Counted from the first letter of the stretch, positions 9,729 to 19,582 are shown. The stretch is DNA of 64,000 bases from an uncultured Christensenellaceae bacterium (GCA_910587685.1 CAJUMY010000002.1:1-64000), one strand, 5' to 3'. Notes: generated by a model not told the origin, from the sequence alone. Made by a program: numbers and translations.

Positions 9729-10727
9729 TTATAGTTTTATTACCGTTTTATAATAGTTTCCTTTCGACGACATCTCGTTGAACGTTTCGCCCGCGTTATC
9801 GAATGAAACGGTTCTCTCAATGAACGAATTCACGTTGATAATGTTGTTCATGAGCATATTGATAGCGCTCTCGATAGCGCCTCCCGCAGAGGTCTCGCCT
9901 ATCATGACGAGCTGATTCTTTACGATAGGGGCGAGGTTTGAGAGTAATTTTTCAGGAGCGGGATTGTGTCCGAAAAGGCATACTCTTCCGCCGTGTTTAA
10001 GATACGAACATACTTCCGACGCATTGCTGAACGAGTCCGTATCGAACGCGAGCGTATCGGAGAGTTTTCCCGACGTTATCTCCAACACTTTTTGAAGGGC
10101 GTTCTCTTCCGACGTGTTGATAACGTAGTAACAACCTACGTCTGCCGCAACGCGCAGTCTGTCGCTGTCGTTATCGATGATAATAGGTATAGCCTGATAA
10201 TATATGGCAAGCTCCGCGATGATGCAGTTGATATGGGACGCGCCCATGAGAACTATATACTGAGTCTTTTCGAGCTTCAGATCCGCTATGACGTTGATAG
10301 CGAGCGCAATGTCCTCGACGAACAATGCGTTGACGTCTTTTATTCCCGCGTCTATGAAGCTGTCGTCGTCTTGCGACGCGAGCTCGTATATAGCGCCTAT
10401 CGGTACGGTAACGTATTCCGAGAGCAAACCGTTCTTGTCTATTCCGAAAAGAGGAGGATTGCGATCGCCTTTCGTGTAGGACGATAACAGTACCCGCTGA
10501 CCTTTGTTGAGACGCGAACCTCTCGCCTCGCTTATCAGTCCCGTTGCGATACGCGTCGGCACGATAGGGTGAGATACGTTGATCCTGCCCATATACGCGC
10601 TTACGTCGGCTTGGTTTATAGCGACGTGCGTTATCTTGACTCTTGCATAGCCGTCGGAAAGCGATTGAGCGCTGTCGTCTTCAACGAGCTCCATAGTCTT
10701 AATATCTTTAAGTTCCCAACGTTTCAT
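9729..10727 (-). CDS. MDR-superfamily alcohol-dehydrogenase-like oxidoreductase
   Basis: This 332-residue protein has the medium-chain dehydrogenase layout: a GroES-like N-terminal half and a Rossmann half starting near residue 150 (YIVLMGASHINCIIAELA). The usual GHE zinc/active-site motif is replaced by the PTRIATG region, the catalytic Cys is not apparent and the cofactor loop is degenerate (GASHIN). It is therefore probably zinc-independent, or a non-classical member, and its substrate is open. The start is supported by AAGGAG 7 nt upstream. It forms a single-gene unit with its own promoter and terminator. Confidence 0.7.
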   Translation of the reverse strand: MKRWELKDIKTMELVEDDSAQSLSDGYARVKITHVAINQADVSAYMGRINVSHPIVPTRIATGLISEARGSRLNKGQRVLLSSYTKGDRNPPLFGIDKNGLLSEYVTVPIGAIYELASQDDDSFIDAGIKDVNALFVEDIALAINVIADLKLEKTQYIVLMGASHINCIIAELAIYYQAIPIIIDNDSDRLRVAADVGCYYVINTSEENALQKVLEITSGKLSDTLAFDTDSFSNASEVCSYLKHGGRVCLFGHNPAPEKLLSNLAPIVKNQLVMIGETSAGGAIESAINMLMNNIINVNSFIERTVSFDNAGETFNEMSSKGNYYKTVIKL

Positions 10728-10756
10728 AAACGCTCCTTAAAATATATGTTGTATCC

Positions 10757-10785
10757 AGTATATCATATATTTTGCCAAAAGTAAA
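10757..10785 (-). promoter_or_regulatory. Promoter of the MDR oxidoreductase gene
   Basis: On the minus strand, TTTACT (10780–10785), a 17-bp spacer and TATACT (10757–10762), 30 bp upstream of the start codon. Confidence 0.5.
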
Positions 10786-11077
10786 AGTATTTATGAAAAA
10801 GTAAATTTTATTGCCGTTATTTCATCTGCGTTCATTTATCGCTATTTGGTAATATATTGAAAATATTGGCGAAATTCGGCGATAAGGTAGGCTATTATCG
10901 CATTTTTATATTCATTTTCGAATAACTGTTTCGCTACTGCGTAATTTTGCGGTGAAAAAAGCGGTTTTGGAGAGGCTTTTCTTGCGTTAAATCGCCGTAA
11001 TTTTCGACCTTATCGGTTTTTAATGCGTTTTGGTAAAAAAATACGGCTGTAAAATACGAAAAATACGCTAATTTTGA

Positions 11078-11106
11078 TTGACTAATCAAAGTTAAATCAT
11101 TATAAT
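11078..11106 (+). promoter_or_regulatory. Promoter of rpmE
   Basis: TTGACT (11078–11083), a 17-bp spacer and a perfect TATAAT (11101–11106) give a leader of about 25 nt before the GAGGTG ribosome site. The 350 bp between the MDR gene and this promoter hold no other gene that I can support. Confidence 0.85.
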
Positions 11107-11137
11107 ACTGTTGTAATATACAAAACGAGGTGATAAT

Positions 11138-11344
11138 ATGAATAAGAACATACAACCCAATTACCATGACGTAAGAGTTGAATGTGCTTGTGGAGAGACT
11201 TTCGTAACCGGTTCGACAAGCGAGTCCGACGTTATTAAAGTGGATATATGCAGTAAGTGCCATCCGTTCTATACCGGCAAGCAGAAGCTCGTTGACACCG
11301 GCGGTCGTGTCGATAAGTTTAAGAAGCGTTACAATCTTAAGTAA
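11138..11344 (+). CDS. rpmE: Ribosomal protein L31 (zinc-binding form)
   Basis: This 68-residue protein of the large ribosomal subunit helps bridge the subunits. It is the zinc-binding (C+) paralogue: CAC (near residue 17) and CSKC (near residue 38) supply four cysteines, and the ending DICSKCHPFYTGKQ is diagnostic of L31. The gene begins the cluster with DUF1385–prmC and prfA, but a terminator separates it from them, so downstream expression depends on read-through or another promoter. Confidence 0.97.
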   Translation: MNKNIQPNYHDVRVECACGETFVTGSTSESDVIKVDICSKCHPFYTGKQKLVDTGGRVDKFKKRYNLK

Positions 11345-11362
11345 TCAATAATTGATAGTGCG

Positions 11363-11408
11363 GTAGTGCAGACGGAGGTATCATATCCTTTTCTGCACTA
11401 CTTTTTTC
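11363..11408 (+). terminator. Terminator after rpmE
   Basis: A 9-bp perfect stem (GTAGTGCAG at 11363–11371 with CTGCACTAC at 11393–11401) is followed by six T. It sits 17 bp before the next start codon, so it may act as a partial terminator or attenuator. Confidence 0.75.
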
Positions 11409-11424
11409 TACACGGAGAAAATAT

Positions 11425-13458
11425 ATGAGTGAAAACATGAAAAATAAAGATGAAACGCTTGAAATCTTAGGCGGCGAAGATAGCGCGCCTGATGTCGGCG
11501 AGGTAGGGGATGAAAACGCAGTAGCCGAAGACGCGTCTCAAAACGCCGGCGGAGTATCTGAAGGTCTAAATGCAGAAGACGCTGGCAGAGAGGATAAAAA
11601 ACGCGGCGGGAGCAAAGCGACCTCTCACCGCAGAGAAAAGAGAGGGAAGAAACTTTTCCGTTCGTCTATCGGCGGTCAAGCCGTACTCGAAGGCGTTATG
11701 ATGAGAGGCGAGAGAAGTATGGCGACGAGCGTTCGGGAGCCCAACGGAAATATAGCTATCGAAAGCGTTCGTCTTAGATCCGTAAAGGAAAAGAACGTCG
11801 TATTCAGAATACCTTTCATAAGAGGAATATTCAACTTCGTAGGGTCCATGGTTTCGGGCGTTAAGACGCTGATGCGTTCCGCGGAAGTTTACGTGGGCGA
11901 AGAAGAGGCGTCGAAAACTGAAAAGTGGCTGGCAAAGAAGCTCAAGATAGACGTTATGGATATTGTTATGGGGATCGCGGTCGCGCTCGGCATAGCGCTT
12001 TCCATAGGACTGTTCTTCTTCCTTCCGCTCGGCATAACCGAGGCGTTCAAGCTGCTCGATAAAAATAACGTCGTTCCGCTTATAGTGTGGAATCTTATCG
12101 ACGGCGTTGTAAGAATGATGATCTTCGTAGCGTATATAGGACTCACGTCGCTGATGAAGGATATAAAGCGTACGTTCATGTATCACGGCGCGGAGCATAA
12201 GACTATCAGCTGTTACGAACACGGACTCGAGCTTACTGTCGAGAACGCGAAAAAGATGTCGACTATCCACGACAGGTGCGGAACGACGTTCATGTTCCTC
12301 GTAATGGTCGTAAGTATCCTTATCTTCTCTCTCACAGGTTGGGAGGGCGAAAAGACCGTCGGCGGATTTTTCTTAAGATTCGTCATAAGGCTGGCGCTTC
12401 TTCCCGTAGTGGCGGGAGTCTCTTATGAAATATTGAAGTTCCTTGCGAAATTCGATAACGCTTTCGTACGAGTGATAAAAGCTCCCGGACTTTTGCTTCA
12501 AAAGATCACGACGAAGGAGCCGACCGACGATATGTTGGAATGCGCGATATCTTCGTTCAAGACCGTTATGGCTATGGACGCGGACGAGAGTATTCCCGAG
12601 GTCAAGTTCGACGTTAAGATATTATACGCAAAGTCGAGAGAAGAGCTGAGACGCGAGATAGGCGAGTACGACGGAATAGATTCCGATCTCGATTGGATAT
12701 ACGTGAGCGTTTTGGGCGTTCAAAGAAGCGAGCTCGAGAGTATGACCCATATCAGACAGAGTCAATTCGACAAAGTCAAAGAGATGATGAAAAAGAGAAA
12801 GAGCGGTATGCCGCTCCAGCATATAATCGGAGATACGAGCTTTTACGGATATACGATAAAGACCGACGGCAGAGCGCTCGTTCCGAGGTGCGAGACGGAG
12901 TATCTCGTCGAAGCCGTAAAGAAAGAGATAGTAGCGAGAAAATATACGAAAGGTATCGATATGTGTACAGGTTCGGGAGCTATCGCTATAGCGCTCAGCA
13001 AGGAGTGCAAGGGATTGGAGAGTATTCTCGCTGTCGACTTGTCGCCGTACGCGCTGTCGCTTGCAAGGGAAAATATCGAGCTTAACGGAATAAATAATAT
13101 CACCCTTTTGGAGAGCGACCTTTTTGAAAAGGCGAGCGGCAAATTCGACTTTATAGTTTCGAATCCGCCGTATATCAGATCGAACGACATAGACTCTCTT
13201 AGCGTCGAGGTGAAGAGCTTCGAGCCGCGTATGGCTCTCGACGGGGGGGAGAGCGGACTTGATTTTTACGAAAGGATAGTAAAAGAAAGTCCCGGGTATT
13301 TGACATTAGGCGGACTCCTCGCTTTCGAATGCGGAATAGGCGAGAGCGACAGCGTGAAAGAGATGATGGCGGAAAGGTTTGAAAATATTCGCGTTATCAA
13401 CGACTTGGACGGCGTAGAGAGGATAGTTACGGGAACGCTTAAGAATATCGAAGAATAA
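11425..13458 (+). CDS. prmC: DUF1385 membrane protein fused to PrmC release-factor methyltransferase
   Basis: The 677-residue chain combines two proteins that are usually separate neighbours. Residues 1–75 are acidic and disordered-looking. Residues about 80–385 form the DUF1385 domain (IGGQAVLEGVMMRG, YHGAEHKTI) with several membrane helices. Residues about 395–677 are PrmC/HemK, with LVPRCETE (485–492), the SAM loop DMCTGSGAIA (512–521) and the NPPY active site (580–583). PrmC methylates the Gln of the GGQ motif in release factors, and prfA is the next gene. No stop or ribosome site separates the domains. The fusion would tether the methyltransferase to the membrane, which is inference. Confidence 0.88.
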   Translation: MSENMKNKDETLEILGGEDSAPDVGEVGDENAVAEDASQNAGGVSEGLNAEDAGREDKKRGGSKATSHRREKRGKKLFRSSIGGQAVLEGVMMRGERSMATSVREPNGNIAIESVRLRSVKEKNVVFRIPFIRGIFNFVGSMVSGVKTLMRSAEVYVGEEEASKTEKWLAKKLKIDVMDIVMGIAVALGIALSIGLFFFLPLGITEAFKLLDKNNVVPLIVWNLIDGVVRMMIFVAYIGLTSLMKDIKRTFMYHGAEHKTISCYEHGLELTVENAKKMSTIHDRCGTTFMFLVMVVSILIFSLTGWEGEKTVGGFFLRFVIRLALLPVVAGVSYEILKFLAKFDNAFVRVIKAPGLLLQKITTKEPTDDMLECAISSFKTVMAMDADESIPEVKFDVKILYAKSREELRREIGEYDGIDSDLDWIYVSVLGVQRSELESMTHIRQSQFDKVKEMMKKRKSGMPLQHIIGDTSFYGYTIKTDGRALVPRCETEYLVEAVKKEIVARKYTKGIDMCTGSGAIAIALSKECKGLESILAVDLSPYALSLARENIELNGINNITLLESDLFEKASGKFDFIVSNPPYIRSNDIDSLSVEVKSFEPRMALDGGESGLDFYERIVKESPGYLTLGGLLAFECGIGESDSVKEMMAERFENIRVINDLDGVERIVTGTLKNIEE

Positions 13459-13625
13459 CGGTTATATTTTTTGCCGTTCGCGCGGCGCCTTACCGTATGC
13501 GGCGACAGACGAATTTATGGCGGATACAATAGCAAACGGCGTATCGTTAAAGCAGATATAGATATATCGCTTTACGTAAAAAGAGCCGTGACGGAAAAGA
13601 AATAGAGGACAGCCGAGAGGTACGT

Positions 13626-14699
13626 ATGTTTGAAAAACTGGAGCTTATTAAGGATAGATACGACGAGCTGGAGAAACTCATCGGCGATCCCGATATAATA
13701 TCTAATCAAAGCGAATGGAAAAAACTTTGTAAAGAACACTCTTCTTACGAGGAGAAGGTAACGTTATATAACGAATACAAGTCGCTATGCGATTCTATGG
13801 CGGAGTGCGAGGAGATAATAGGCGAAGATCTTGACGAAGAGATGACGGAGCTTGCAAAGGAAGAACTTGCCGATGCGAGAGCGAAGAAGAGCGAACTCGA
13901 AGAAAAGATAAAGATAGCGCTTATCCCCAAAGATCCCAACGACGACAAGAACGTCGTGGTCGAGATAAGAGCGGGAGCCGGCGGAGACGAAGCGGGGCTT
14001 TTCGGCGCGGAACTTATGCGTATGTATATGCGTTTTGCGGAGAGGATGCGTTGGAAGGTCGAAGAGAGCGATATGAATATGACGGATCTCGGCGGCGTCA
14101 AGGAAGTCGTATTCATAATATCGGGTAACGGAGCGTATTCGAAACTAAAGTACGAAAGCGGCGTCCATAGGGTGCAGAGAGTACCCGAAACGGAGTCGCA
14201 GGGACGTATCCATACGTCGACGGTTACCGTTGCCGTTCTTCCCGAGGTCGAAGACGTCGAAGTCGAGATCAATGAAAAAGATATAAAGATAGATACCTAC
14301 CGTTCGAGCGGCGCCGGCGGTCAGCACGTCAATAAGACGGAGTCCGCGATACGTATAACGCATTTCCCTACGGGAATAGTCGTTACCTGCCAAGACGAAA
14401 AATCGCAGATAAAAAACAGAGAGACTGCGATGAAGATATTGAAGTCCAGACTTTACGACCATTACGAGAGAGAGATAACTTCGAAGTATGCGGAAAAACG
14501 TAAGTCGCAGGTAGGAACGGGCGACAGGTCGGAGAGGATCAGAACCTACAATTTCCCGCAGGGCAGAGTGACCGATCACAGGATAGGATATACGATGTAC
14601 GCGCTCGAGAGTTTCCTGGACGGAGATATGTTCGAGATGCTAGACGCGCTTTCTATGGCGGATCAGACGAAAAAACTTTCTATGCTTTCGGGCGATTGA
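13626..14699 (+). CDS. prfA: Peptide chain release factor 1
   Basis: This 357-residue factor ends translation at UAA and UAG. The GGQ motif (231–233) sits in SSGAGGQHVNKT, and the codon-reading loop is PET (187–189), the RF1 form rather than the SPF of RF2. It lies 167 bp after the DUF1385–PrmC fusion, whose methyltransferase domain should modify Gln233. The start is preceded by GAGAGG. Confidence 0.97.
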   Translation: MFEKLELIKDRYDELEKLIGDPDIISNQSEWKKLCKEHSSYEEKVTLYNEYKSLCDSMAECEEIIGEDLDEEMTELAKEELADARAKKSELEEKIKIALIPKDPNDDKNVVVEIRAGAGGDEAGLFGAELMRMYMRFAERMRWKVEESDMNMTDLGGVKEVVFIISGNGAYSKLKYESGVHRVQRVPETESQGRIHTSTVTVAVLPEVEDVEVEINEKDIKIDTYRSSGAGGQHVNKTESAIRITHFPTGIVVTCQDEKSQIKNRETAMKILKSRLYDHYEREITSKYAEKRKSQVGTGDRSERIRTYNFPQGRVTDHRIGYTMYALESFLDGDMFEMLDALSMADQTKKLSMLSGD

Positions 14700-14741
14700 A
14701 AGACGTAATATATTTTAGAAGACACGTTAAGGAGATAAGAG

Positions 14742-16136
14742 ATGATATACTTTAGCGAAGATAAGAACGTTCTCATGCAGAATAACTGGAAGCCGGCGCT
14801 TCAGGACGTCGAAGAGCCTAATCTGTTCAGAGACATATATGATTATGATTCGATACCGAAGGTCGCGTTCAACTTTAGGAATACGCCTATGAATATGCCC
14901 GAGGAGATATGGATAACGGATACGACGTTCAGAGACGGACAGCAGTCTACTTCGCCGTTTACGGAAAATCAGATAGTCGATCTATACAAACTTATGCATA
15001 AACTCGGAGGCAAGAAAGGGATCATCAGACAAAGCGAATTCTTCCTCTATACCGAAAAGGATAGAAAGGCCGTTCGTAAGTGCATGGAGCTCGGTTATGA
15101 GTTCCCTGAAATTACGAGCTGGATAAGGGCGAGCGAAAAGGACTTTGAACTCGTCAAAGAATTCGATATAAAAGAGACGGGTATTCTCGTGAGCTGCTCG
15201 GATTATCATATCTTTAAGAAAATGGGTCTGACCAGAAAGAAGGCGCTCGACAAATATCTCGGCGTAGTTAAAATGGCGCTCGAGAGGGGAATAAGACCGA
15301 GATGTCATTTCGAGGATATTACGAGAGCCGATTTTTACGGATTCGTAGTGCCGTTTGCCGTCGAACTTATGAAACTCTCGAGAGAAAGCGGCGTTCCTAT
15401 CAAGATAAGGGCGTGCGATACTCTCGGCTACGGCGTAAGTTATCCGGGAGTCACCGTTCCGCGTTCCGTTCCGGGCATTATCAACGGTCTTCAGTATTAT
15501 GCCGAGGTGCCGCCTGCGCAGCTCGAGTGGCACGGACATAACGATTTTTATAAAGTCGTGACTAACGCGACTACCGCGTGGCTTTACGGCTGTTCGTCCG
15601 TCAACTGTTCTCTTCTCGGAATAGGCGAGAGGACGGGAAACTGCCCTGTCGAGGCAATGTGCATAGAATATGCTTCTCTCAAGGGCAGCAACGACGGAAT
15701 GGATCTTAAAGCAATAACGGAGATAGCCGAATACTTCGAAAAGGAACTTCAGTACGTTATTCCGCCGAGAACGCCGTTCATAGGCAGGAGTTTCAATACG
15801 ACGAGAGCGGGCGTACATGCGGACGGACTGCTTAAGGACGAGGAAATATATAATATATTCAATACGGAAAAAATACTCGGCAAGCCTCCTATAGTATGTA
15901 TAGATTCGCATAGCGGACTCGCGGGCATAGCTTACTGGCTCAACGCGTATTACGCGCTTCCCGAAGAGCATCGCATAGATAAAAAAGATCCGCTCGTCGC
16001 CGAAGTAAAGGCTGTCGTCGACGATCTCTACGCTCACGGCAGAACTACCGTTATGGGAGACGACGAACTTGACGGCATAGTATCTCAGCTCGAGCCGAAG
16101 CGTCATAAAGAGCTCGAGATATTCGGAGAGGCATAA
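14742..16136 (+). CDS. DRE-TIM acyl-CoA-condensing enzyme (2-isopropylmalate/homocitrate/Re-citrate synthase family)
   Basis: This 464-residue enzyme has a TIM barrel with the metal and substrate motif DTTFRDGQQ (60–68), metal ligands in HGHND (264–268) and GIGERTGN. The family condenses acetyl-CoA with a 2-oxo acid. The long N-terminal extension before the barrel and the absence of a LeuA regulatory domain fit the clostridial subgroup that includes Re-citrate synthase-like enzymes, but sequence alone does not settle the substrate. No leuB, leuC or leuD lies nearby. An AAGGAGATAAGAG ribosome site supports the start, 42 bp after prfA. Confidence 0.8.
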   Translation: MIYFSEDKNVLMQNNWKPALQDVEEPNLFRDIYDYDSIPKVAFNFRNTPMNMPEEIWITDTTFRDGQQSTSPFTENQIVDLYKLMHKLGGKKGIIRQSEFFLYTEKDRKAVRKCMELGYEFPEITSWIRASEKDFELVKEFDIKETGILVSCSDYHIFKKMGLTRKKALDKYLGVVKMALERGIRPRCHFEDITRADFYGFVVPFAVELMKLSRESGVPIKIRACDTLGYGVSYPGVTVPRSVPGIINGLQYYAEVPPAQLEWHGHNDFYKVVTNATTAWLYGCSSVNCSLLGIGERTGNCPVEAMCIEYASLKGSNDGMDLKAITEIAEYFEKELQYVIPPRTPFIGRSFNTTRAGVHADGLLKDEEIYNIFNTEKILGKPPIVCIDSHSGLAGIAYWLNAYYALPEEHRIDKKDPLVAEVKAVVDDLYAHGRTTVMGDDELDGIVSQLEPKRHKELEIFGEA

Positions 16137-16254
16137 GTCTCGCCGCGTTAAAAAGGCGTCGCTAGCCGATTACGTAAAAAGGAACGGTTTTGCCGTTAAA
16201 GCAAAGATATTAGGCGTCTAAAGTAAAAAGTTGGTCAAAAATCGAAATTGCCTC

Positions 16255-16283
16255 TTGAAAAATCTTTCCAAGCATTGTACAAT
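16255..16283 (+). promoter_or_regulatory. Promoter of the P-loop protein–thrC unit
   Basis: TTGAAA (16255–16260), a 17-bp spacer and TACAAT (16278–16283). A small CCTCG/CGAGG hairpin follows in the leader. Confidence 0.65.
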
Positions 16284-16329
16284 ATATGTAAGAAAGCCTC
16301 GTATACTCGAGGATTTAGGAGGAGAATTA

Positions 16330-16731
16330 ATGATAAATCTAATTTACGGAGCTAAAGGCTCGGGCAAGACCAAAGTCATAATCGACAAAGCGAACGTCAC
16401 GGTATCTTCTGGAGACACGGTATTTATTACCGATACCGGCAGATATATGTTCGACGTCAAAAGAGACGTCAGATTCATCAATGCCAAGGATTTCGATATC
16501 GTGACCGAGGCAGGATTTTTAGGCTTTGTGAGAGGACAGCTTGCAGGTAACAGCGATATAAAGCATATCTTTATTGACGGAGCTCACAGGCTGGTAAATA
16601 AACAAATAACCGATATGGAGGACTTCTATACGAAACTCGACGCAATCGCGGACAAGGCGGACATAGACGTGACGTTGACCGTGAGTATGGATAAAGAGGA
16701 GTTTCCGAAGTTTTTGAAGAAGTATCTCTGA
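16330..16731 (+). CDS. Small P-loop NTPase-like protein of unknown function
   Basis: The 133-residue protein starts at 16330, where AGGAGGAGA precedes the ATG; an in-frame extension to 16231 overlaps the promoter and is not used. It has a Walker A loop GAKGSGKT (7–14) and a Walker B-like IFIDGAHR near residue 80. Similar short clostridial proteins are sometimes labelled as PilT-like, but the secretion-ATPase domains are absent. It is 11 bp ahead of thrC and probably co-transcribed. I cannot assign a function. Confidence 0.75.
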   Translation: MINLIYGAKGSGKTKVIIDKANVTVSSGDTVFITDTGRYMFDVKRDVRFINAKDFDIVTEAGFLGFVRGQLAGNSDIKHIFIDGAHRLVNKQITDMEDFYTKLDAIADKADIDVTLTVSMDKEEFPKFLKKYL

Positions 16732-16742
16732 TAAGGAGACGT

Positions 16743-18239
16743 ATGGATTACATAAGCACCAGAAACAAGAATCTATCGACTTCGTGCGTCAGCGCGATAG
16801 TGAACGGAATTTCCAAGGACGGCGGTCTTTTCGTGCCGTCCTCTTTTCCTATGATTTCAAACGGCGAGATCGAAAAACTCATCGAACTCGACTATCCCGA
16901 AAGGGCGGCGTATATTCTCGAGAAGTTTTTGACGCCGGATTTCAGTTACGACGAACTTCTTTCTTATACGCAAGAGGCTTATTCCCGATTTGACGGCGAC
17001 CCCTGTCCCGTTGTGAAACTAGACGATCAGACGTTCGTTATGGAGTTATGGCACGGACCCACTTCGGCGTTCAAGGATATGGCTCTGACGGTGCTTCCGC
17101 ACCTTCTTGCCGCATCGAGAAAAAAGCTCGGCGAGACGGGACGTACTCTTATTCTCGTCGCTACTTCGGGAGATACGGGAAAAGCGGCGCTCGAAGGATT
17201 CAAGGACGTTGAAGGTACGGACGTTATAGTATTCTATCCCAGCGACGGCGTTTCGCCTATGCAGAAGATGCAGATGATGACGCAAGAGGGCGATAACGTA
17301 TACGTATGCGGAATAAAGGGCAATTTCGACGACGCGCAAAACGCCGTCAAGCGTATATTCGCGGATAACGAAATAGCGCTGAAACTCAAAGAGCTCGGCT
17401 ACAAGCTCTCGTCGGCTAATTCTATCAACTGGGGCAGACTCGCTCCGCAGATAGCGTACTATATTTCATCGTACTGCGATTTGGTTTCAGCGGAAGAGAT
17501 AGAGAACGGAGATAAGGTGAATTTCGTAGTTCCGTCGGGTAACTTCGGTAATATCCTCGCGGGATATTACGCTATGCGTATGGGATTGCCGATCAATCGA
17601 CTCATCTGCGCTTCGAATATGAATAACGTTCTTACCGACTTTTTCAATACGGGTAATTACGATATAAAGAGAGAATTTTATAAGACGATGTCGCCGTCTA
17701 TGGATATTCTCATCTCGTCGAATCTCGAAAGACTGCTCTTCGAGCTTAGCGGAAGAGACGATAAGTTCGTTGAAAATAAGATGACGGAACTCAAAGAAAA
17801 AGGCTTCTACACCATCGACAAAAAGGAGATAGAGAGCGTTCTTCCGATGTTCTACGCAGGTTCCGCCGACGAGGAATATACTAAAGATACGATATCATAT
17901 TACTTTGACGACGAGGACGAAAGCTATCTTTTCGATCCGCATACGGCTGTCGCGATGAGCGTTTACGACGACTATTACGACGAGACGGACGATACGACGC
18001 CTACCGTCATAGTGTCGACGGCAAGTCCGTATAAATTTCCGGTCGATGTTTATAGCGCCGTTAGCGGCAAGAGCATCGACGACGCGTATAAGGCTACGGA
18101 TATGCTCGAGGAGATTTCCGCGCAGCCGATTCCGGAGCCGCTCAGAAATCTTAAGAACCGCAAGACGCGTTTTGACAAAGTGATCGACAAAAAGGATATA
18201 GAAAGCGAAGTAATATCATACGCAATGAAGCGTAATTAA
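16743..18239 (+). CDS. thrC: Threonine synthase
   Basis: This PLP enzyme converts O-phosphohomoserine to threonine. At 498 residues it matches the long class of threonine synthases. The PLP lysine is in SAFKDM (Lys111), followed by the ATSGDTGKAALEGF loop and VPSGNFGN, which bind substrate phosphate and PLP phosphate. GGAG lies just before the start. The neighbouring genes do not complete a threonine operon. Confidence 0.96.
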   Translation: MDYISTRNKNLSTSCVSAIVNGISKDGGLFVPSSFPMISNGEIEKLIELDYPERAAYILEKFLTPDFSYDELLSYTQEAYSRFDGDPCPVVKLDDQTFVMELWHGPTSAFKDMALTVLPHLLAASRKKLGETGRTLILVATSGDTGKAALEGFKDVEGTDVIVFYPSDGVSPMQKMQMMTQEGDNVYVCGIKGNFDDAQNAVKRIFADNEIALKLKELGYKLSSANSINWGRLAPQIAYYISSYCDLVSAEEIENGDKVNFVVPSGNFGNILAGYYAMRMGLPINRLICASNMNNVLTDFFNTGNYDIKREFYKTMSPSMDILISSNLERLLFELSGRDDKFVENKMTELKEKGFYTIDKKEIESVLPMFYAGSADEEYTKDTISYYFDDEDESYLFDPHTAVAMSVYDDYYDETDDTTPTVIVSTASPYKFPVDVYSAVSGKSIDDAYKATDMLEEISAQPIPEPLRNLKNRKTRFDKVIDKKDIESEVISYAMKRN

Positions 18240-18364
18240 ACGTATTGATATAAAGCTGTCGTTTATTTGCATTTTGAATAATGCGAATAATCGGAGTTAT
18301 ATATTTGCGATATAATTATTTTGCTCAGCGGTGTAAATATCAGTTAGCTAAATAAGGTGACAGT

Positions 18365-18733
18365 ATGAAAAGTTACGAATCGGAAGAGATGTATCTTGAG
18401 ACGATACTCGTGTTAAAAGAGAAGATGCCAAGCGTTCATTCCGTGAATATCGCGGAAGAGCTCAACTATTCTCGTCCCAGCGTATCGAGAGCAGTTAATC
18501 TTTTGCAGAAAAAGGCTTATATCGAGATAAATAAGAGCGGAGAGATAAGTTTCACTAAGGAAGGTCTTGAGCGCGCGACGAACATATACGAGCGTCATCA
18601 GGTCGTAACAGAGCTTCTTAGCATGATAGGAGCGGATAAAGAACTTGCGGAAGATAACGCGTGCAGGATAGAGCACGTCATTTCGGAAGAACTGTTTTCC
18701 GTCATGAAAAATTTTCTTAAAAAGAGAGTATGA
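18365..18733 (+). CDS. DtxR/MntR-family metal-dependent repressor
   Basis: This 122-residue regulator has an N-terminal winged helix (VNIAEELNYSRPSVSRAVNLLQ, about 25–46) and the helical dimerization and metal-binding domain with RHQVVTELL and ACRIEHVIS. It lacks the C-terminal SH3-like domain, like MntR. The family represses metal uptake genes when Fe2+ or Mn2+ is plentiful. No transporter target is adjacent. The start is backed by AAGGTGA. Confidence 0.9.
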   Translation: MKSYESEEMYLETILVLKEKMPSVHSVNIAEELNYSRPSVSRAVNLLQKKAYIEINKSGEISFTKEGLERATNIYERHQVVTELLSMIGADKELAEDNACRIEHVISEELFSVMKNFLKKRV

Positions 18734-18773
18734 TCGCTCTTCTTTTTTGTTGATCGTATTGATTTGATTCCAA

Positions 18774-18812
18774 AACCGCATTTCGAAAAATTCGAAATGC
18801 GGTTATTTTTTA
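18774..18812 (+). terminator. Terminator after the DtxR-family gene
   Basis: A 14-bp perfect stem (18774–18787 with 18791–18804) with a 3-nt loop is followed by ATTTTTTAC. Confidence 0.9.
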
Positions 18813-18999
18813 CTCTGCAAATAAGACAAAATAAACGATAATATAATAATTTATTCGTAATTAAAGAACGTTTTCGATATAATTCGACAAAATATTGTAA
18901 AAAATGTCAAAAGCTGTCGAATATATTTTACAAAATACTTGCTTTGCTTTGTGTAAATATATTATGATAAGTGCGACGTTAATGGAGGATGGATTATTT

Positions 19000-19410
19000 A
19001 TGAAGAATGACAAAAACGAATCTTTGCTGGAATTAGCTAAGAACGCAAAGAAAAGAATGAAGCAAGGTTACTGGGCTGATATCATCGAGGCGAGAAAGAA
19101 CGATATCGACGTCGCCGTGAAACACGGGGTCAGCGAAAGCAACGTGAAAAGCTATTACAAGAATAGAGTTCTGAGAGACTTTTTTGTAAGACGCGAGAGG
19201 ATCGAGAGAGAAGAAAGACTTTATAAAAAAGTTATCGAGATAATGAACGCGGACGAGATCGTATACGATCCGCTGGCGAGACTCGTTGAACACGAGTACT
19301 ACGACGTTCTCGACGATGATAATAAGCTAGCCTACATATTGAATTTGTCGAGCAAGTATTTGAAACTTCGCGAAAGATATTTCGAAGAGAAAGAGGCTTT
19401 GGCTAAGTAG
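19000..19410 (+). CDS. Conserved-looking hypothetical helical protein
   Basis: The 136-residue protein is placed at the ATG at 19000, with GGAGGATGG shortly upstream; the longer reading from 18904 has no ribosome site. It is charged and mostly helical, with a middle segment (GVSESNVKSYYKNRVLRDFF) that could be a DNA-binding helix pair. No signal peptide or membrane segment is present. I do not recognise the family. Confidence 0.7.
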   Translation: MKNDKNESLLELAKNAKKRMKQGYWADIIEARKNDIDVAVKHGVSESNVKSYYKNRVLRDFFVRRERIEREERLYKKVIEIMNADEIVYDPLARLVEHEYYDVLDDDNKLAYILNLSSKYLKLRERYFEEKEALAK

Positions 19411-19553
19411 TCGAAGCGATCTTCGGATATTTCTATATATTTTACGAAAAGCGGTTTATCGTATCGAAGTATCGCGTATCGTTATACCAAGACATTATAT
19501 TATTATTCGTTCCATTTTATAAATGCGGTATAATAGCAACCAAAAGACTTTAG

Positions 19554-19582
19554 CGGCGGACATTTTGTCCGCCGTTTTCTTT
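19554..19582 (+). terminator. Terminator upstream of the toxin-like locus
   Basis: CGGCGGAC (19554–19561) pairs with GTCCGCCG (19567–19574), followed by TTTTCTTTT. Confidence 0.85.

Noticed and set aside
10934..11263. Minus-strand frame of 109 codons
   Set aside because: It overlaps the rpmE promoter and coding region, and its composition is not gene-like.
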